A stretch of 64,000 bases of DNA from Schlesneria sp. (GTDB taxonomy: Bacteria; Planctomycetota; Planctomycetia; Planctomycetales; Planctomycetaceae): contig JAQGHU010000062.1 of NCBI GenBank assembly GCA_028291515.1, positions 181,861 to 245,860 of the forward strand. The letters run 5' to 3'. Below, in pieces: positions 50,555 through 58,950 of the stretch. The notes under the pieces are model-generated. The model had not been told where the DNA came from and did no database searches. It saw only the letters and a program-made list of their open reading frames with translations. The position numbers were made by a program, and so were the translations under genes. Each line of letters starts with the position of its first letter. Position 1 is the first letter of the stretch.

Positions 50555-51571
50555 ATGAGAGGAACCGTGCTTTACGGACCGGGTGATATCCGGTTTGAGG
50601 ACCGAGAAACACCAAGAATTGAACAACCGACTGATGCCGTCATTCGCATCTCGGCGACATGCGTGTGCGGGTCAGACCTGTGGCCATATCGGGGACTTCA
50701 GCCCCTCAACGGGCCGACGCCGATGGGGCACGAATACTGTGGTGTAGTCGAGGCGATCGGTAGCGCGGTCAAGTCCGTGAAGCCAGGGCAATTCGTCATC
50801 GGGTCGTTCGCCACGTCCGACAACGTATGTCCTAACTGCCAATACGGCTATCAGTCCTCCTGTAATCAGCGCGAGTTTATCACCAGGGCGCAGGCCCCGA
50901 TGCTTCGCGTGCCTCTTGCGGATGGAACGCTGGTGCCGACACCCGATATGCCTTCGGACGACCTCGTGCCCAGTCTGCTTACGACCTCAGATGTACTCGG
51001 CACTGGCTGGTTCGCCGCTGATGCAGCCAATGTGAAGCCGGGTTCGACAGTTGTAGTCGTCGGTGACGGCGCGGTTGGCCTGCTCGGCGTTCTGTCGGCC
51101 AGGCAGATGGGAGCCGAGCGTATCATAGCCATGAGTCGGCACGAACAGCGACAGAATCTCGCCAGAGAGTTCGGCGCGACCGATATTGTGACCGAGCGTG
51201 GCGATGACGGCGTGAAGCGCATCGTAGACATGACCAATGGGATCGGCGCAGATTCAGTTCTGGAGTGCGTCGGGACACAACAGTCGATGATGCAGGCAAT
51301 TCGCTGCACGCGCAAGGGAGGCTATGCTTCCTTCGTCGGCGTTCCGCACGGCGTGGAGTTAAGCGGGGAGGAATCGTTCTTCGCCCATGTTCACCTTCAT
51401 GGCGGACCTGCTCCCGTGCGACGCTACTTGCCGAAACTGATCGAGCTGGTTTTAGATAAGAAGATCAATCCAGGACAAGTTTTCGACCTGACCCTGCCGC
51501 TAGAGAAAGTTGCCGAAGGTTATAAGGCGATGGATGAACGCCGAGCAATAAAAACGCTGCTCCGCCCGTGA
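50555..51571 (+). CDS. Zinc-dependent alcohol dehydrogenase
   Basis: 338 residues. The catalytic zinc segment CVCGSDLWPYRG and GHEYCGVVEAIGSAV, the structural-zinc-like cysteines CPNCQYGYQSSC, and the Rossmann motif VVVGDGAVGLLGVL are all seen. The C-terminal segment LPLEKVAEGYKAMDERRA is typical of medium-chain dehydrogenases. It ends the AraC-governed cassette and probably oxidises or reduces small alcohols or aldehydes. Confidence 0.93.
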   Translation: MRGTVLYGPGDIRFEDRETPRIEQPTDAVIRISATCVCGSDLWPYRGLQPLNGPTPMGHEYCGVVEAIGSAVKSVKPGQFVIGSFATSDNVCPNCQYGYQSSCNQREFITRAQAPMLRVPLADGTLVPTPDMPSDDLVPSLLTTSDVLGTGWFAADAANVKPGSTVVVVGDGAVGLLGVLSARQMGAERIIAMSRHEQRQNLAREFGATDIVTERGDDGVKRIVDMTNGIGADSVLECVGTQQSMMQAIRCTRKGGYASFVGVPHGVELSGEESFFAHVHLHGGPAPVRRYLPKLIELVLDKKINPGQVFDLTLPLEKVAEGYKAMDERRAIKTLLRP

Positions 51572-51697
51572 CGCTCAAAACGAAGTCACAAGTCTAACTC
51601 GCCCTATGGGTTAGCCGCCTTCAGTCGTTGCCGGAATCCTACTTCCCAGCCCGGACCCCAAACACGAAAAGTTCAACTGGCGTCCTCTTGCCTCCGC

Positions 51698-51868
51698 TTA
51701 CTGGGCCTTGAGTAGCAACCCGACAGCTTCTCTGACGGCTCGCGCGCGTGTCCATCCATTCTTCGTGGCGACCGCGTCAAGTCGTTCGACAAGCTCTGGG
51801 CGGAAGGCTTCGCCGCATCCCAAGGCCGCGATATTCAGCCGCTCGCCTTCCGCATCATTCCCCAGTTC
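51698..51868 (-). pseudogene. Ribbon-helix-helix (CopG-like) protein fragment
   Basis: On the minus strand an open stretch of ~57 codons ends at 51698 and encodes the C-terminal RHH pattern FRPELVERLDAVATKNGW followed by TRARAVREAVGLLLKAQ. There is an in-frame stop at 51869-51871 and no start codon in between, so the N-terminus is missing. It is probably the remnant of an antitoxin-type regulator. A 5' fragment is not seen nearby. Confidence 0.55.
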
Positions 51869-51871
51869 TTA

Positions 51872-52427
51872 ATTCGTGCGAATTGATCCTATTCGTGGTC
51901 CACTCTTATTCTTTTCCGTCCATTCAGTCTCTTCCGTGGTCAAACCTCTGCTCTGCATCTTTCCTCGTCACTCGCTACTTTCATCTCGTCACTCTTCCTG
52001 GACATGCCGTGGTTTCCCGTCTTCTCTGCGCCCTTCGCGTCTCGCGGCAGGGTGGCCAGCGTTGGAGCGTCTTCGCGAAACCCCGGTTTGCCCACGCAGT
52101 ACCTTTGATCGACGTCGATCGACTTTCAACCGGCGCTTCCCGTTGGTCCAGCCCGCCCTGCCGTTGCAGAGACAGCGCCAATGAGTAGCGCTTCGACAGT
52201 CCTAACTGAGCAGGGCACTCGCAAACAGAATGATGTTTCGATTGGCTGATGCTGTCGAGACGCTGAACTGACAAGGTGGACATTCGCCAATCATCGATCG
52301 CGATGGTGCGATATTCGGACTCTAGTGGTGCGGTTCACGTGAGCCACCGCTTCGGCTGCCGCGCTGAATGCGATGTGTCACAAAACACCCGCTTTTTTGA
52401 GGAAAACTGCCGAAAACAGGCCTTTTT
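51872..52427. other. Degenerate, repeat-rich spacer
   Basis: It contains one-sided copies of the short words ATTCGTGGTCCACTC, TCTCTTCCGTGG and CTCGTCACTC (51885-51997), with similarity to the element at 4872-5000. Nothing resembling a functional gene is seen; the small frames are unsupported. Confidence 0.5.
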
Positions 52428-52487
52428 TGTCACCCAATGTCAAAAATTGTCCTGGGGTGTCAAAATCTGTCAGTGACTGTCGGCTTC
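52428..52487. repeat. Six TGTC words phased exactly every 10 bp
   Basis: TGTC begins at 52428, 52438, 52448, 52458, 52468 and 52478. The six bases between differ (ACCCAA, AAAAAT, CTGGGG, AAAATC, AGTGAC, GGCTTC). The spacing matches one helical turn, so all the words face the same side of the DNA. This is the pattern of a cooperative protein-binding site or iteron array. Another TGTC lies at 52376, out of phase. Confidence 0.85.
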
Positions 52488-52623
52488 GCTGAACGAGCAC
52501 CGTCCCGAGAGACGAGACATTTCACTCAAAGAGGCAAAATATCCAGAAGTTCGTCTAGCTCGACTCACGCGAGATATGGCATAACAGAGATCCAGCAGGA
52601 ACTGAAATTCAGTGGACCGTAAC

Positions 52624-52679
52624 CACCGGCCACACGTGTCGACCGCCAAATCGGGGTCAACATGTGTGGCCGTTTTTTG
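52624..52679 (+). terminator. Intrinsic terminator
   Basis: CCGGCCACACGTGTCG pairs imperfectly with CAACATGTGTGGCCG around an AAATCG loop and is followed by TTTTTTG. This is a textbook Rho-independent shape. It lies about 15 bases upstream of the start of the small gene at 52694, with no obvious preceding gene, suggesting it ends a small RNA or a decayed gene, or attenuates the following one. Confidence 0.7.
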
Positions 52680-52693
52680 TAGGAGACTGATCT

Positions 52694-52960
52694 ATGCGTC
52701 ACGTTCAACACCGTCATTCTCAAAGTCCGGCTCGACGTCGCGATGCCAAAATCGAAGACACCCCCAAAACCCTGCCATGGACTGACAAACTCTGCCATTT
52801 CGTAAGGTTCGTGTGCTCGTGGGAAGCCACAACGGGAGAATGTTTGAAATCATTCGCTTCCGGCAATTCGATGAGCGAGATACTCGTTCACCCGAGCGAA
52901 CGCAGTCTTGCGGCGGTCGGCGCGAATACCTCAATGTTGATTTGGGCGATGCCGGATTGA
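52694..52960 (+). CDS. Small protein with a WD40-repeat remnant
   Basis: 88 residues; AGGAG lies 10 bases upstream of ATG 52694. The second half WEATTGECLKSFASG...HPSERSLAAVGANTSMLIW reads as one WD40 blade; the first half is unrelated and basic. It is probably the fused end of a decayed WD40 gene and not a complete functional protein. It is followed by a MITE-like element. Confidence 0.45.
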   Translation: MRHVQHRHSQSPARRRDAKIEDTPKTLPWTDKLCHFVRFVCSWEATTGECLKSFASGNSMSEILVHPSERSLAAVGANTSMLIWAMPD

Positions 52961-52975
52961 TCGCGACGGCAAACC

Positions 52976-53082
52976 TAGTGCTGCGTCAGCGCTTAAAAGA
53001 CGGATGCTCCCAAAGCTTCTCCTGTGGGACATACCGAGTTACGGAAACTCGAACCCTCCTTTTTAGCTGTGACGCAGCACTA
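52976..53082. mobile_element. MITE-like element with terminal inverted repeats flanked by TA
   Basis: GTGCTGCGTCA (52978-52988) and TGACGCAGCAC (53070-53080) are exact terminal inverted repeats flanked by TA on both sides. Similarity extends imperfectly inwards to about 20 bases. The 103-bp interior has no coding capacity. It resembles IS630/Tc1-derived MITEs. Confidence 0.75.
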
Positions 53083-53168
53083 GTGGGGCGAGATGGTGTT
53101 TATTCTGAAGACTGTAGCCCACACTCTCACAGGGTTGTGATGATCTCAATCGTTCGGCAGGAGGGTAT

Positions 53169-53540
53169 ATGACTGGGAAACATCGAATTTTCACGACGAG
53201 CTTTGCGAGCGTCTATCCGCACTACATCGCCAAGGCTGAAAAAAAAGGCCGCACAAAAGCGGAGGTCGATACCATCATTCGCTGGCTGACCGGCTATACC
53301 CAGAAGGCCCTGGAGAAAAGGTTGAGTCAGCAGGTGGACTTCGAAACGTTCTTCCGGGAAGCTCCTCAGCTCAATCCGTCACGCCAATTGATCAAAGGTG
53401 TCATCTGCGGTGTCCGGCTGGAAGAGATTCAACAGCCGACGATGCGGGAAATTCGGTATCTGGATAAGTTGGTCGACGAATTGGCGAAAGGAAAGGCGAT
53501 GGACAAGATCTTGAGAGCCGAACCAGGTGGGCCGAATTAA
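53169..53540 (+). CDS. DUF2200 family protein
   Basis: 123 residues; AGGAGG 5 bases before the ATG. The whole protein matches the DUF2200 pattern: [71 protein letters not shown] and the [20 protein letters not shown] end. It is a small, highly conserved cytoplasmic protein of unknown function in many bacteria. It starts a two-gene group with the membrane protein 3 bases downstream. Confidence 0.93.
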   Translation: MTGKHRIFTTSFASVYPHYIAKAEKKGRTKAEVDTIIRWLTGYTQKALEKRLSQQVDFETFFREAPQLNPSRQLIKGVICGVRLEEIQQPTMREIRYLDKLVDELAKGKAMDKILRAEPGGPN

Positions 53541-53543
53541 CCC

Positions 53544-54026
53544 ATGCACTCCTTCTTCCGCGGCTGGCGACGAAAATGTGGCGTGGCGATGCTGGTGATA
53601 GCGTTGGCATTCTGGTGTCTCTGGGTGAGAAGCCTAATCGTCATTGATATGTTCGACTTCGCGTTCTGGGGTTGTTCCCACCGAGTTGTCGTCATGGACG
53701 GAAGTCTCGCCTGGGATCGAGCGTATCCGTATACGGCTGAACAAGCAGCATTTCAAGGCCCATCTGGAATAGTGGTCTCGAGCTGGGTTTCGGTCCGTTC
53801 TGGCGGCATTATTTCTATCTTCGACTTGTGTCGTGACGTGAAGTGGAAATGGCGCGGGCTGGGCTTTGCCCACGGCAACGACCAGGCGTGGGGAGGGATC
53901 ACAATCGCCGTCACCCTCATCCCCTACTGGTTCCTCGCCATCCCCCTGACCTTTCTTTCCGCCTACCTGATCCTCTGGAAGCCACGGAAGCGGGAGGGAT
54001 CGCGCCCGGCTGCACTATTGCGTTGA
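53544..54026 (+). CDS. Two-helix membrane protein typical of planctomycetes, unknown
   Basis: 160 residues. N-terminal helix CGVAMLVIALAFWCLWVRSL, a long extracytoplasmic loop rich in W, S and G, and a C-terminal helix YWFLAIPLTFLSAYLILWKPRK. I recognise the architecture from many planctomycete hypotheticals (short TM-loop-PYW-TM-LLWKPRK). The gene ends where the ~325-bp dispersed repeat C begins. Confidence 0.7.
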   Translation: MHSFFRGWRRKCGVAMLVIALAFWCLWVRSLIVIDMFDFAFWGCSHRVVVMDGSLAWDRAYPYTAEQAAFQGPSGIVVSSWVSVRSGGIISIFDLCRDVKWKWRGLGFAHGNDQAWGGITIAVTLIPYWFLAIPLTFLSAYLILWKPRKREGSRPAALLR

Positions 54027-54343
54027 ATCGAGCGGAGGCAGCCGACTTCGAGCTCCAAGAATTTCTCGAATCGTTTTCCCAAATCATCGCCAGCTGATCT
54101 TCCTCGAGTCACACGAAACGGGTTAAATCCCCTGCTGACCGCCGCTGACTGAGTCGCGTTGATTCCGCCAACGATGTGGCACTGTAACCAACAGGCCGCA
54201 GTCTCGTTTTCACGAGATTGCGGCCTGTTTTCGTTACCCGAGCCGCCAGCGTCCCCTTTTCGTGGGATGGGCTTCCAGCCCGTCACTCTTCAAGCCACGA
54301 CAAAGGACCGACCCCAGCACTCCGACAACGAAAGCAAAGTTCA
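54020..54343. repeat. ~325-bp dispersed repeat (copy C) with terminator hairpin
   Basis: Close match to copy B (46099-46423) over its full length with scattered changes. It begins at the stop codon of the membrane protein gene. It ends at CAAAGTTCA just before an AGGAGG sequence. Reverse-strand frames in it resemble those in copy B and are repeat-borne. Confidence 0.85.
54190..54232 (+). terminator. Terminator hairpin of copy C
   Basis: AACAGGCCGCAGTCTCG pairs with CGAGATTGCGGCCTGTT (one mismatch or G-T pair), followed by TTTCG. Likely ends the DUF2200/membrane-protein transcript. Confidence 0.75.
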
Positions 54344-54404
54344 GGAGGACGGCATGAAGTCGACTTCAATGGGGATGGGATTCCATTAGTGGAGACGAAC
54401 ACTA
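54344..54404 (+). promoter_or_regulatory. Leader with a small open reading frame before the toxin-like gene
   Basis: AGGAGG is followed by ATG at 54357, encoding MKSTSMGMGFH and a TAG at 54387-54389. The toxin-like gene starts 15 bases later. Such a short translated leader with a strong ribosome binding site may couple or regulate translation. Confidence 0.4.
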
Positions 54405-56255
54405 ATGACCACGACGAGCGGCCAAAGCAATCTCAGTGCACGACCAATGTCGCGCGTGGAATGGGCGATCGCTCGGTACAACTGGTACCGCGCTTGCGGT
54501 CTGCTGGATGACCTGCCACAGCAGACTACAGAGGTCGCCAACGACCAGCGGTCGCCCGATCCGCCGCCGCCCATGCAACATCTCAAGTGGTATCCGCTGA
54601 GCAAACCGGACGACGACATTGCCGGGACATACCAGCAGCCGGTTGCTGCAACGCAACGGCACCGGTATTCCCAGCGAGTCGACAATGCTCACCCGCAGAC
54701 CTTTCCCACTCGTGGTTACGCAGAGAAGGCACTGCACGACGATTCCAGCAAATGGTCGCGCGTGGACTGGGCCATCGCCCGGTACAACTGGTATCGCGCC
54801 TGCGGCCTGCTGGAGGACTTGGCGCCGCCGACCGCCGAGACCACTCGATACCAGAAGTCATCAGATCCACCGACACCAAAGCCACACCTCAAGTGGTACC
54901 CGCTCAGCAAGTCCGACGACGACGCTGCGACGGCATATCAGCGGTCTGTCATTGAGAGCCCTCCAGAGCCTCAGCGTCGTTATTGCCAGCGAGTCGAACA
55001 CGCTCGCGCCTGGGCAATGCTCGCCCGTTATCAGGCAGAAAAGGAAGCTGGTTCCGGCAACAACTTCGATCCCTCCAAGCACCCCCGAGCTGACGCGGGA
55101 CAGCCGAATGGTGGCCAGTTTATCGATAGCAACACAAGAGTCTTCCGGACTGGCGAGGGGAAACACTTCGTCGTCTCGTCGGATGACAAGTGGCGTCACA
55201 AACCGAGCGCCGGTCTGCACATTCCAGGTCTCTCTCACGGGCAAGCCGAGAACTTCCTGGATCTGGTGGAGCAAGGGAGCGCGCTCCGAGAGGAGATGTC
55301 AGAGAACGATCAGAAGATTGCCGAAGCCGAAGATGCCATCCGTAGGCATGGGTGGAACCCATTCGGCTCCAAGGCACATCTGCAGTCACTGAAGGCCCAG
55401 CTGGCAGAATTAGAACGAGATGGAGTCGCCCTGCAGCGAGAGTGGGCGAAGCTGGAAGCCGAGTACAAGCAAGCAGGCTTCCACGAACATGAAGTCACTG
55501 GCTACCGCTCTGGAGCGAACGCCGAATACCAGCAGGACTCGACAGGCGGCAAAGGCTTCAAGAACGCCGTGCGGGCCTATCGCAAATCGCAGGAAGAAGA
55601 CCTCCGAGGAGGTCAAGGTGTCGAACCGACCTACGACGAGATGTCCATCATCTCAGCCCCTGCCGACGCCGCCTTCCGGCTTGGTGCTGCTGTTCTTCGT
55701 GGTGGATACCACGTCGTCAAGCAAGGCGGGCGGTATGTATTACAAAGGCACGCCGCAAGGCAAGCTGCGAAGACTCTGGGCCGCAAGGTGGTAAAATCAA
55801 AAGCGAGCCTAGCTTCGCGAGTTGTTGGGAAAGCGGCTGATCGGGAATTCCGAGAACAGATGTTTGATAAGATGCGGCAACTCGGCGCCACAATTGACAA
55901 ATCGAAAGCAGCACAAAAGGAGCTTGCTGAACAATCTGCTGAGGCGATGGTCAAGGTTACCGAAGATGCGGCCGGTAATCGGACGCTGACAGCAATGTTC
56001 GGCCCAGCGCCGACGAGATCAGCATTGTTGGAAGAGCATATCCACTTGATCCAGCTCAAAAAAGGTGGACGTTACGATCAATTTGTCAGACAATACGGTG
56101 AAGAACAAGCGCTCATCAGGATCGAGATTGAAGCGAAAGAGGAAATTGTTCGAACTGCAAGGCAATGGAAAATCCCGTACGACGAAATTGACCGACTTCG
56201 TCAGCAAATAGCTGATGAAAATCGAAAACTAGCAACGCTCAACATGAAGGAGTAA
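54405..56255 (+). CDS. Multidomain polymorphic-toxin-like protein with duplicated N-terminal module and metallopeptidase-like C-terminus
   Basis: 616 residues. Residues 16-117 and 118-~220 are a tandem duplication of ~100 residues (RVEWAIARYNWYRACGLLDD and RVDWAIARYNWYRACGLLED), preceded by MTTTSGQSNLSARP. Then SKHPRADAGQPNGGQFI (about 228-245) resembles the HPR-GQF motif of phage head-associated and polymorphic toxin proteins. A coiled-coil region with GVALQREWAKLEAEYKQAGF leads to APADAAFRLGAAVLRGGYHV, a hydrophobic stretch. The C-terminus has LLEEHIHLIQ and EQALIRIEIEAKEEIVR, similar to metallopeptidase-like toxin domains (E-x-x-H). There is no signal peptide. The following gene may encode its immunity protein. 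The toxin assignment is an inference. Confidence 0.6.
   Translation: MTTTSGQSNLSARPMSRVEWAIARYNWYRACGLLDDLPQQTTEVANDQRSPDPPPPMQHLKWYPLSKPDDDIAGTYQQPVAATQRHRYSQRVDNAHPQTFPTRGYAEKALHDDSSKWSRVDWAIARYNWYRACGLLEDLAPPTAETTRYQKSSDPPTPKPHLKWYPLSKSDDDAATAYQRSVIESPPEPQRRYCQRVEHARAWAMLARYQAEKEAGSGNNFDPSKHPRADAGQPNGGQFIDSNTRVFRTGEGKHFVVSSDDKWRHKPSAGLHIPGLSHGQAENFLDLVEQGSALREEMSENDQKIAEAEDAIRRHGWNPFGSKAHLQSLKAQLAELERDGVALQREWAKLEAEYKQAGFHEHEVTGYRSGANAEYQQDSTGGKGFKNAVRAYRKSQEEDLRGGQGVEPTYDEMSIISAPADAAFRLGAAVLRGGYHVVKQGGRYVLQRHAARQAAKTLGRKVVKSKASLASRVVGKAADREFREQMFDKMRQLGATIDKSKAAQKELAEQSAEAMVKVTEDAAGNRTLTAMFGPAPTRSALLEEHIHLIQLKKGGRYDQFVRQYGEEQALIRIEIEAKEEIVRTARQWKIPYDEIDRLRQQIADENRKLATLNMKE
54447..55058 (+). 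repeat. ~306-bp tandem duplication within the toxin-like gene
   Basis: Two copies start at 54450 and 54756 with a period of about 306 bp; the DNA differs mainly at third codon positions (for example TCGCGCGTGGAATGG and TCGCGCGTGGACTGG). This suggests an old duplication maintained under selection for protein sequence. Confidence 0.8.
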
Positions 56256-56260
56256 TTACG

Positions 56261-56656
56261 TTGTCTTATCGTTACCGCATCAAATCGATTATCGAATCAT
56301 TCCAAACAGAGACAGAAACCGTTCTCAGCGGCGAATTGCTGGAAGGAGAAATACCCGAGGGTATTCACGTCAGTCATGTCCAATTCGGTGACAGGCGAAT
56401 CGCGTTGCAGGTAAAACGGGCCGTCATCCTGGTGAACTACAAACCGAATGTTTCCCCAGAGCAGAAAAGTACCTTTATTTCCGTAGTCGATCCATCTTTT
56501 GATTGCGCACTTCTGAAACACTTGATCCTTGCGAACGATGATCTCTACGTTCCAAAGCCAGAAAGAAAATGCACCCCCGCGGAATTGGAACAAAGCTTTG
56601 AAGAGGGCCGGCAATACCTCGCCGAGGCACTTAAAGATTTTAAGATCCCTGATTAA
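56261..56656 (+). CDS. Putative immunity protein of the toxin-like gene
   Basis: 131 residues starting 6 bases after the previous stop (an initiator TTG at 56261, then TCTTATCG). Soluble, beta-rich N-terminal half (RIKSIIESFQTETETVLSGE; HVSHVQFGDRRIALQVKRAV) and a charged helical C-terminal half. It has no recognised domain. The short spacing, size and lower G+C content relative to neighbours fit an immunity protein, but this is inference. Confidence 0.5.
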   Translation: MSYRYRIKSIIESFQTETETVLSGELLEGEIPEGIHVSHVQFGDRRIALQVKRAVILVNYKPNVSPEQKSTFISVVDPSFDCALLKHLILANDDLYVPKPERKCTPAELEQSFEEGRQYLAEALKDFKIPD

Positions 56657-57309
56657 CTGCCTCCCGCAGGATGGGCCACGCCGCAGGCAGGGTGGCATTG
56701 CGTAACGCTTGGAAGTCGCTGTGCCGTGCCACTGGTTGGCCGCTTTGGGACAACCAGTGCCAATGCGAATAGACGAGCCAGATAGCACGGCCTTCAAGAG
56801 CGCATCCCACCTCACTGTGGCGTCCCGCGAGCGAAAACCCACTATGTCTAACCCATGTTTCAACGCGACACGGAAGTGCGACCCGCACTAACTCTCCTCA
56901 ACTCTCAACTCACTCCGATCCACTCTCTCGCGGCCCCGCCGCGTGCCGGGCTTTGATCCTTGGATAACAGTTTCAGTTGCCGACAGCACGAGCAGGTCAG
57001 GAATGAGGCTCGCCGTTGCCATAATGCTTCAGCTTCTTGAGCGGCGGGTGATCGGAATTTATAGACACGGCAGCGCAGCTCACTCAACGCACCGGACGAG
57101 TCCGTTCGTCATTGAACTCCAATCACATGACGATGGCAATTCGAATGGTACGAGAGACTTCGACGATCATCTACAGTATAAAAGAATACTGCTCGTCTCA
57201 AAGCAGCCAAGCAGTCGCATGGCACATCGACTAGAGCCACGCGATGCCACCCGCCACCGTTGCCCGGTCCCTGATATGCGATGATTAGTCGCGAAATCGG
57301 ATCCGAAGC
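56657..57309. other. Spacer between immunity-like gene and the efflux genes
   Basis: 653 bases without a supported gene. It contains the hairpin CACTGGTTGGCCGCTTTG...CCAGTG around 56729-56758 and copy 3 of the ~92-bp dispersed repeat (56799-56890). The 57000-57300 part holds a GCTTCAGC-containing sequence and otherwise nothing clear. Confidence 0.5.
56799..56890. repeat. Dispersed ~92-bp palindromic-ended repeat, copy 3 (inverted)
   Basis: Nearly identical to 42089-42180, in the same orientation, ending AGTGCGACCCGCACTA. Contains the core CAACGCGACAC and CGTCCCGCGAGC. Confidence 0.85.
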
Positions 57310-58950
57310 TTACGATTCGACGAACCATCCCGTTGCGCGGCTCAATTCGAACTGAGCGATGTTGTAATCGATGACCGCATTCAAGTAGGTCTTCTGCGCG
57401 TTCGCAAGTGCTTGAATCGATTGCAAAACTTCGATTGGAAGTCCTTGGGCGTTGGCAATGCGTTGTTGGTTCAGATCGTACGATCGTTCTGCCGCGACGA
57501 TCCCTTTTTTTGCAATCTCAAGTCGTTGCTTCCGTTGAACGACTTGAGTGTGGGCCTCCACGACTTCGCGGGCCACACGATCCAGAATGGCAAGTTCCCG
57601 TATCTGGGCCTGACGCGCTGCTGAAGCTGTTTCGCCGCGAGCGGCCTGATCACCGAAGCCGAGATTTCTCAACTCCCAATAGGCGACGGCATCCGCGTCC
57701 CAACGCTGGTTAGAGTTGACGATGTTGTTTCCCAACCCGCCACCCATCCCGCCGTAGCTCATGCCGAGTAATACGCTGGGAATCAGCGGAGCGTACTTCT
57801 CTCGATTCAATCGCTGGACAGCCTCGCAGACCAAGTGTTTCTGCTCAGACAACTCGGGGCGACGGGACAAACCCAGCACCACGTAAGACGCCGCGGTGCC
57901 TTCGACCGTCATGATATCGAGCGAGGTCACGACTGGTTCGTTCGTCGCAATCTGGACGGAAGGATCGGCATGCAGCAATTGGGCCAACCTGGCCGAAGCG
58001 ACCTGGATCTGTTCCTGCTGATTCACGACCCCGTCGCTGCGCAAAGCTAACTCGGCTTCCATTCGCTGGTGATCGGCCTGTAATCCCTGACCAGTCTCGG
58101 CGTACTGCCGCGTCAATTCGGTCAACTTCTGCGTATTGTCCAATGCCACTTTCGCGATCACCATTCCCTGTTCGGCGCGGACCAATTCCAGATAACCAAC
58201 AGCCGCATCGCGCAGTACGTCGTTACGAGCCGCAATGGCTCCGAACTGGCGTGACGCGGCCTGATGGGCTGCGATCTTTGGCTGGAAGATCGCATCGCTG
58301 AGATGGAACTGAGCGATCAAGCCCGGAACGGTCGGCGAAGCGGCTCCATACATGCCAGCTCCCAAACCGCCACCAAACGCGCTGCGATTCGTCTGAAAAA
58401 CATCGCCTGCAACACTTTGTATTGCGCCTTCGTGATGGTTGTAGTTCAGGCCGGTACGCAGCGACGGCAGCCATAGTGCTTCCGCACGATCCACACGTGC
58501 ATACGCTTCGTTGATTCGCTCGCGTGCGAAAGCAACGTTAGGGTTTTGGGCATCCGCTAGATGCAGAATGTCGCCCAGATTCAGGGGGTAGGGGGCGGGA
58601 GGTTGCTGTGTTGCTGTTTGTGATCCCTGTGGATCATAGTCCTCGGTCAATTCTGCCGATTGCGAAGTGGCCGCGATTAGAGGCTCATCGTTGGTCGTGG
58701 CACTCGTTTGAATGATTGCGTCTTCAGATCCATCATCCTCATGAGGCCCCGAAGTGGCGGGCGTCGATTCGGATCGATGTTTGGGCGCAAGTTTTGACTT
58801 TGCTGAGGCAATTGCGGGTTTGGAAGCGACCGCCGAATCTGCGGCAGACCGACGCGCGACGGCATCCCTCGATGCTCGCATCCCTGCGCAGCCTGTCGCA
58901 ATAATAGTGAGAAGCACCACCCAAGGGTGCGATCGGCGCGTCAAGATCAC
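57310..58950 (-). CDS. TolC/CzcC-type outer membrane efflux lipoprotein
   Basis: 546 residues with lipobox ATGC in VVLLTIIATGCAGMRA. After a long, polar, S/T/E-rich linker, the OEP domain begins at about 125 (YPLNLGDILHLADAQNPNV), with the family signatures AYARVDRAEALWLPSL, VEREL-type helices (ELVRAEQGMVIAKVALDNTQ) and the second repeat FSRRPELSEQKHLV-like LGLSRRPELSEQ. The C-terminus DYNIAQFELSRATGW matches the OEP end. It forms the trimeric outer membrane exit duct of the RND pump encoded upstream. Confidence 0.88.
   Translation of the reverse strand: MILTRRSHPWVVLLTIIATGCAGMRASRDAVARRSAADSAVASKPAIASAKSKLAPKHRSESTPATSGPHEDDGSEDAIIQTSATTNDEPLIAATSQSAELTEDYDPQGSQTATQQPPAPYPLNLGDILHLADAQNPNVAFARERINEAYARVDRAEALWLPSLRTGLNYNHHEGAIQSVAGDVFQTNRSAFGGGLGAGMYGAASPTVPGLIAQFHLSDAIFQPKIAAHQAASRQFGAIAARNDVLRDAAVGYLELVRAEQGMVIAKVALDNTQKLTELTRQYAETGQGLQADHQRMEAELALRSDGVVNQQEQIQVASARLAQLLHADPSVQIATNEPVVTSLDIMTVEGTAASYVVLGLSRRPELSEQKHLVCEAVQRLNREKYAPLIPSVLLGMSYGGMGGGLGNNIVNSNQRWDADAVAYWELRNLGFGDQAARGETASAARQAQIRELAILDRVAREVVEAHTQVVQRKQRLEIAKKGIVAAERSYDLNQQRIANAQGLPIEVLQSIQALANAQKTYLNAVIDYNIAQFELSRATGWFVES

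Noticed and set aside
56943..57284. 113-codon + strand frame in the spacer before the efflux genes
   Set aside because: No ribosome binding site, irregular composition and no recognisable motif.
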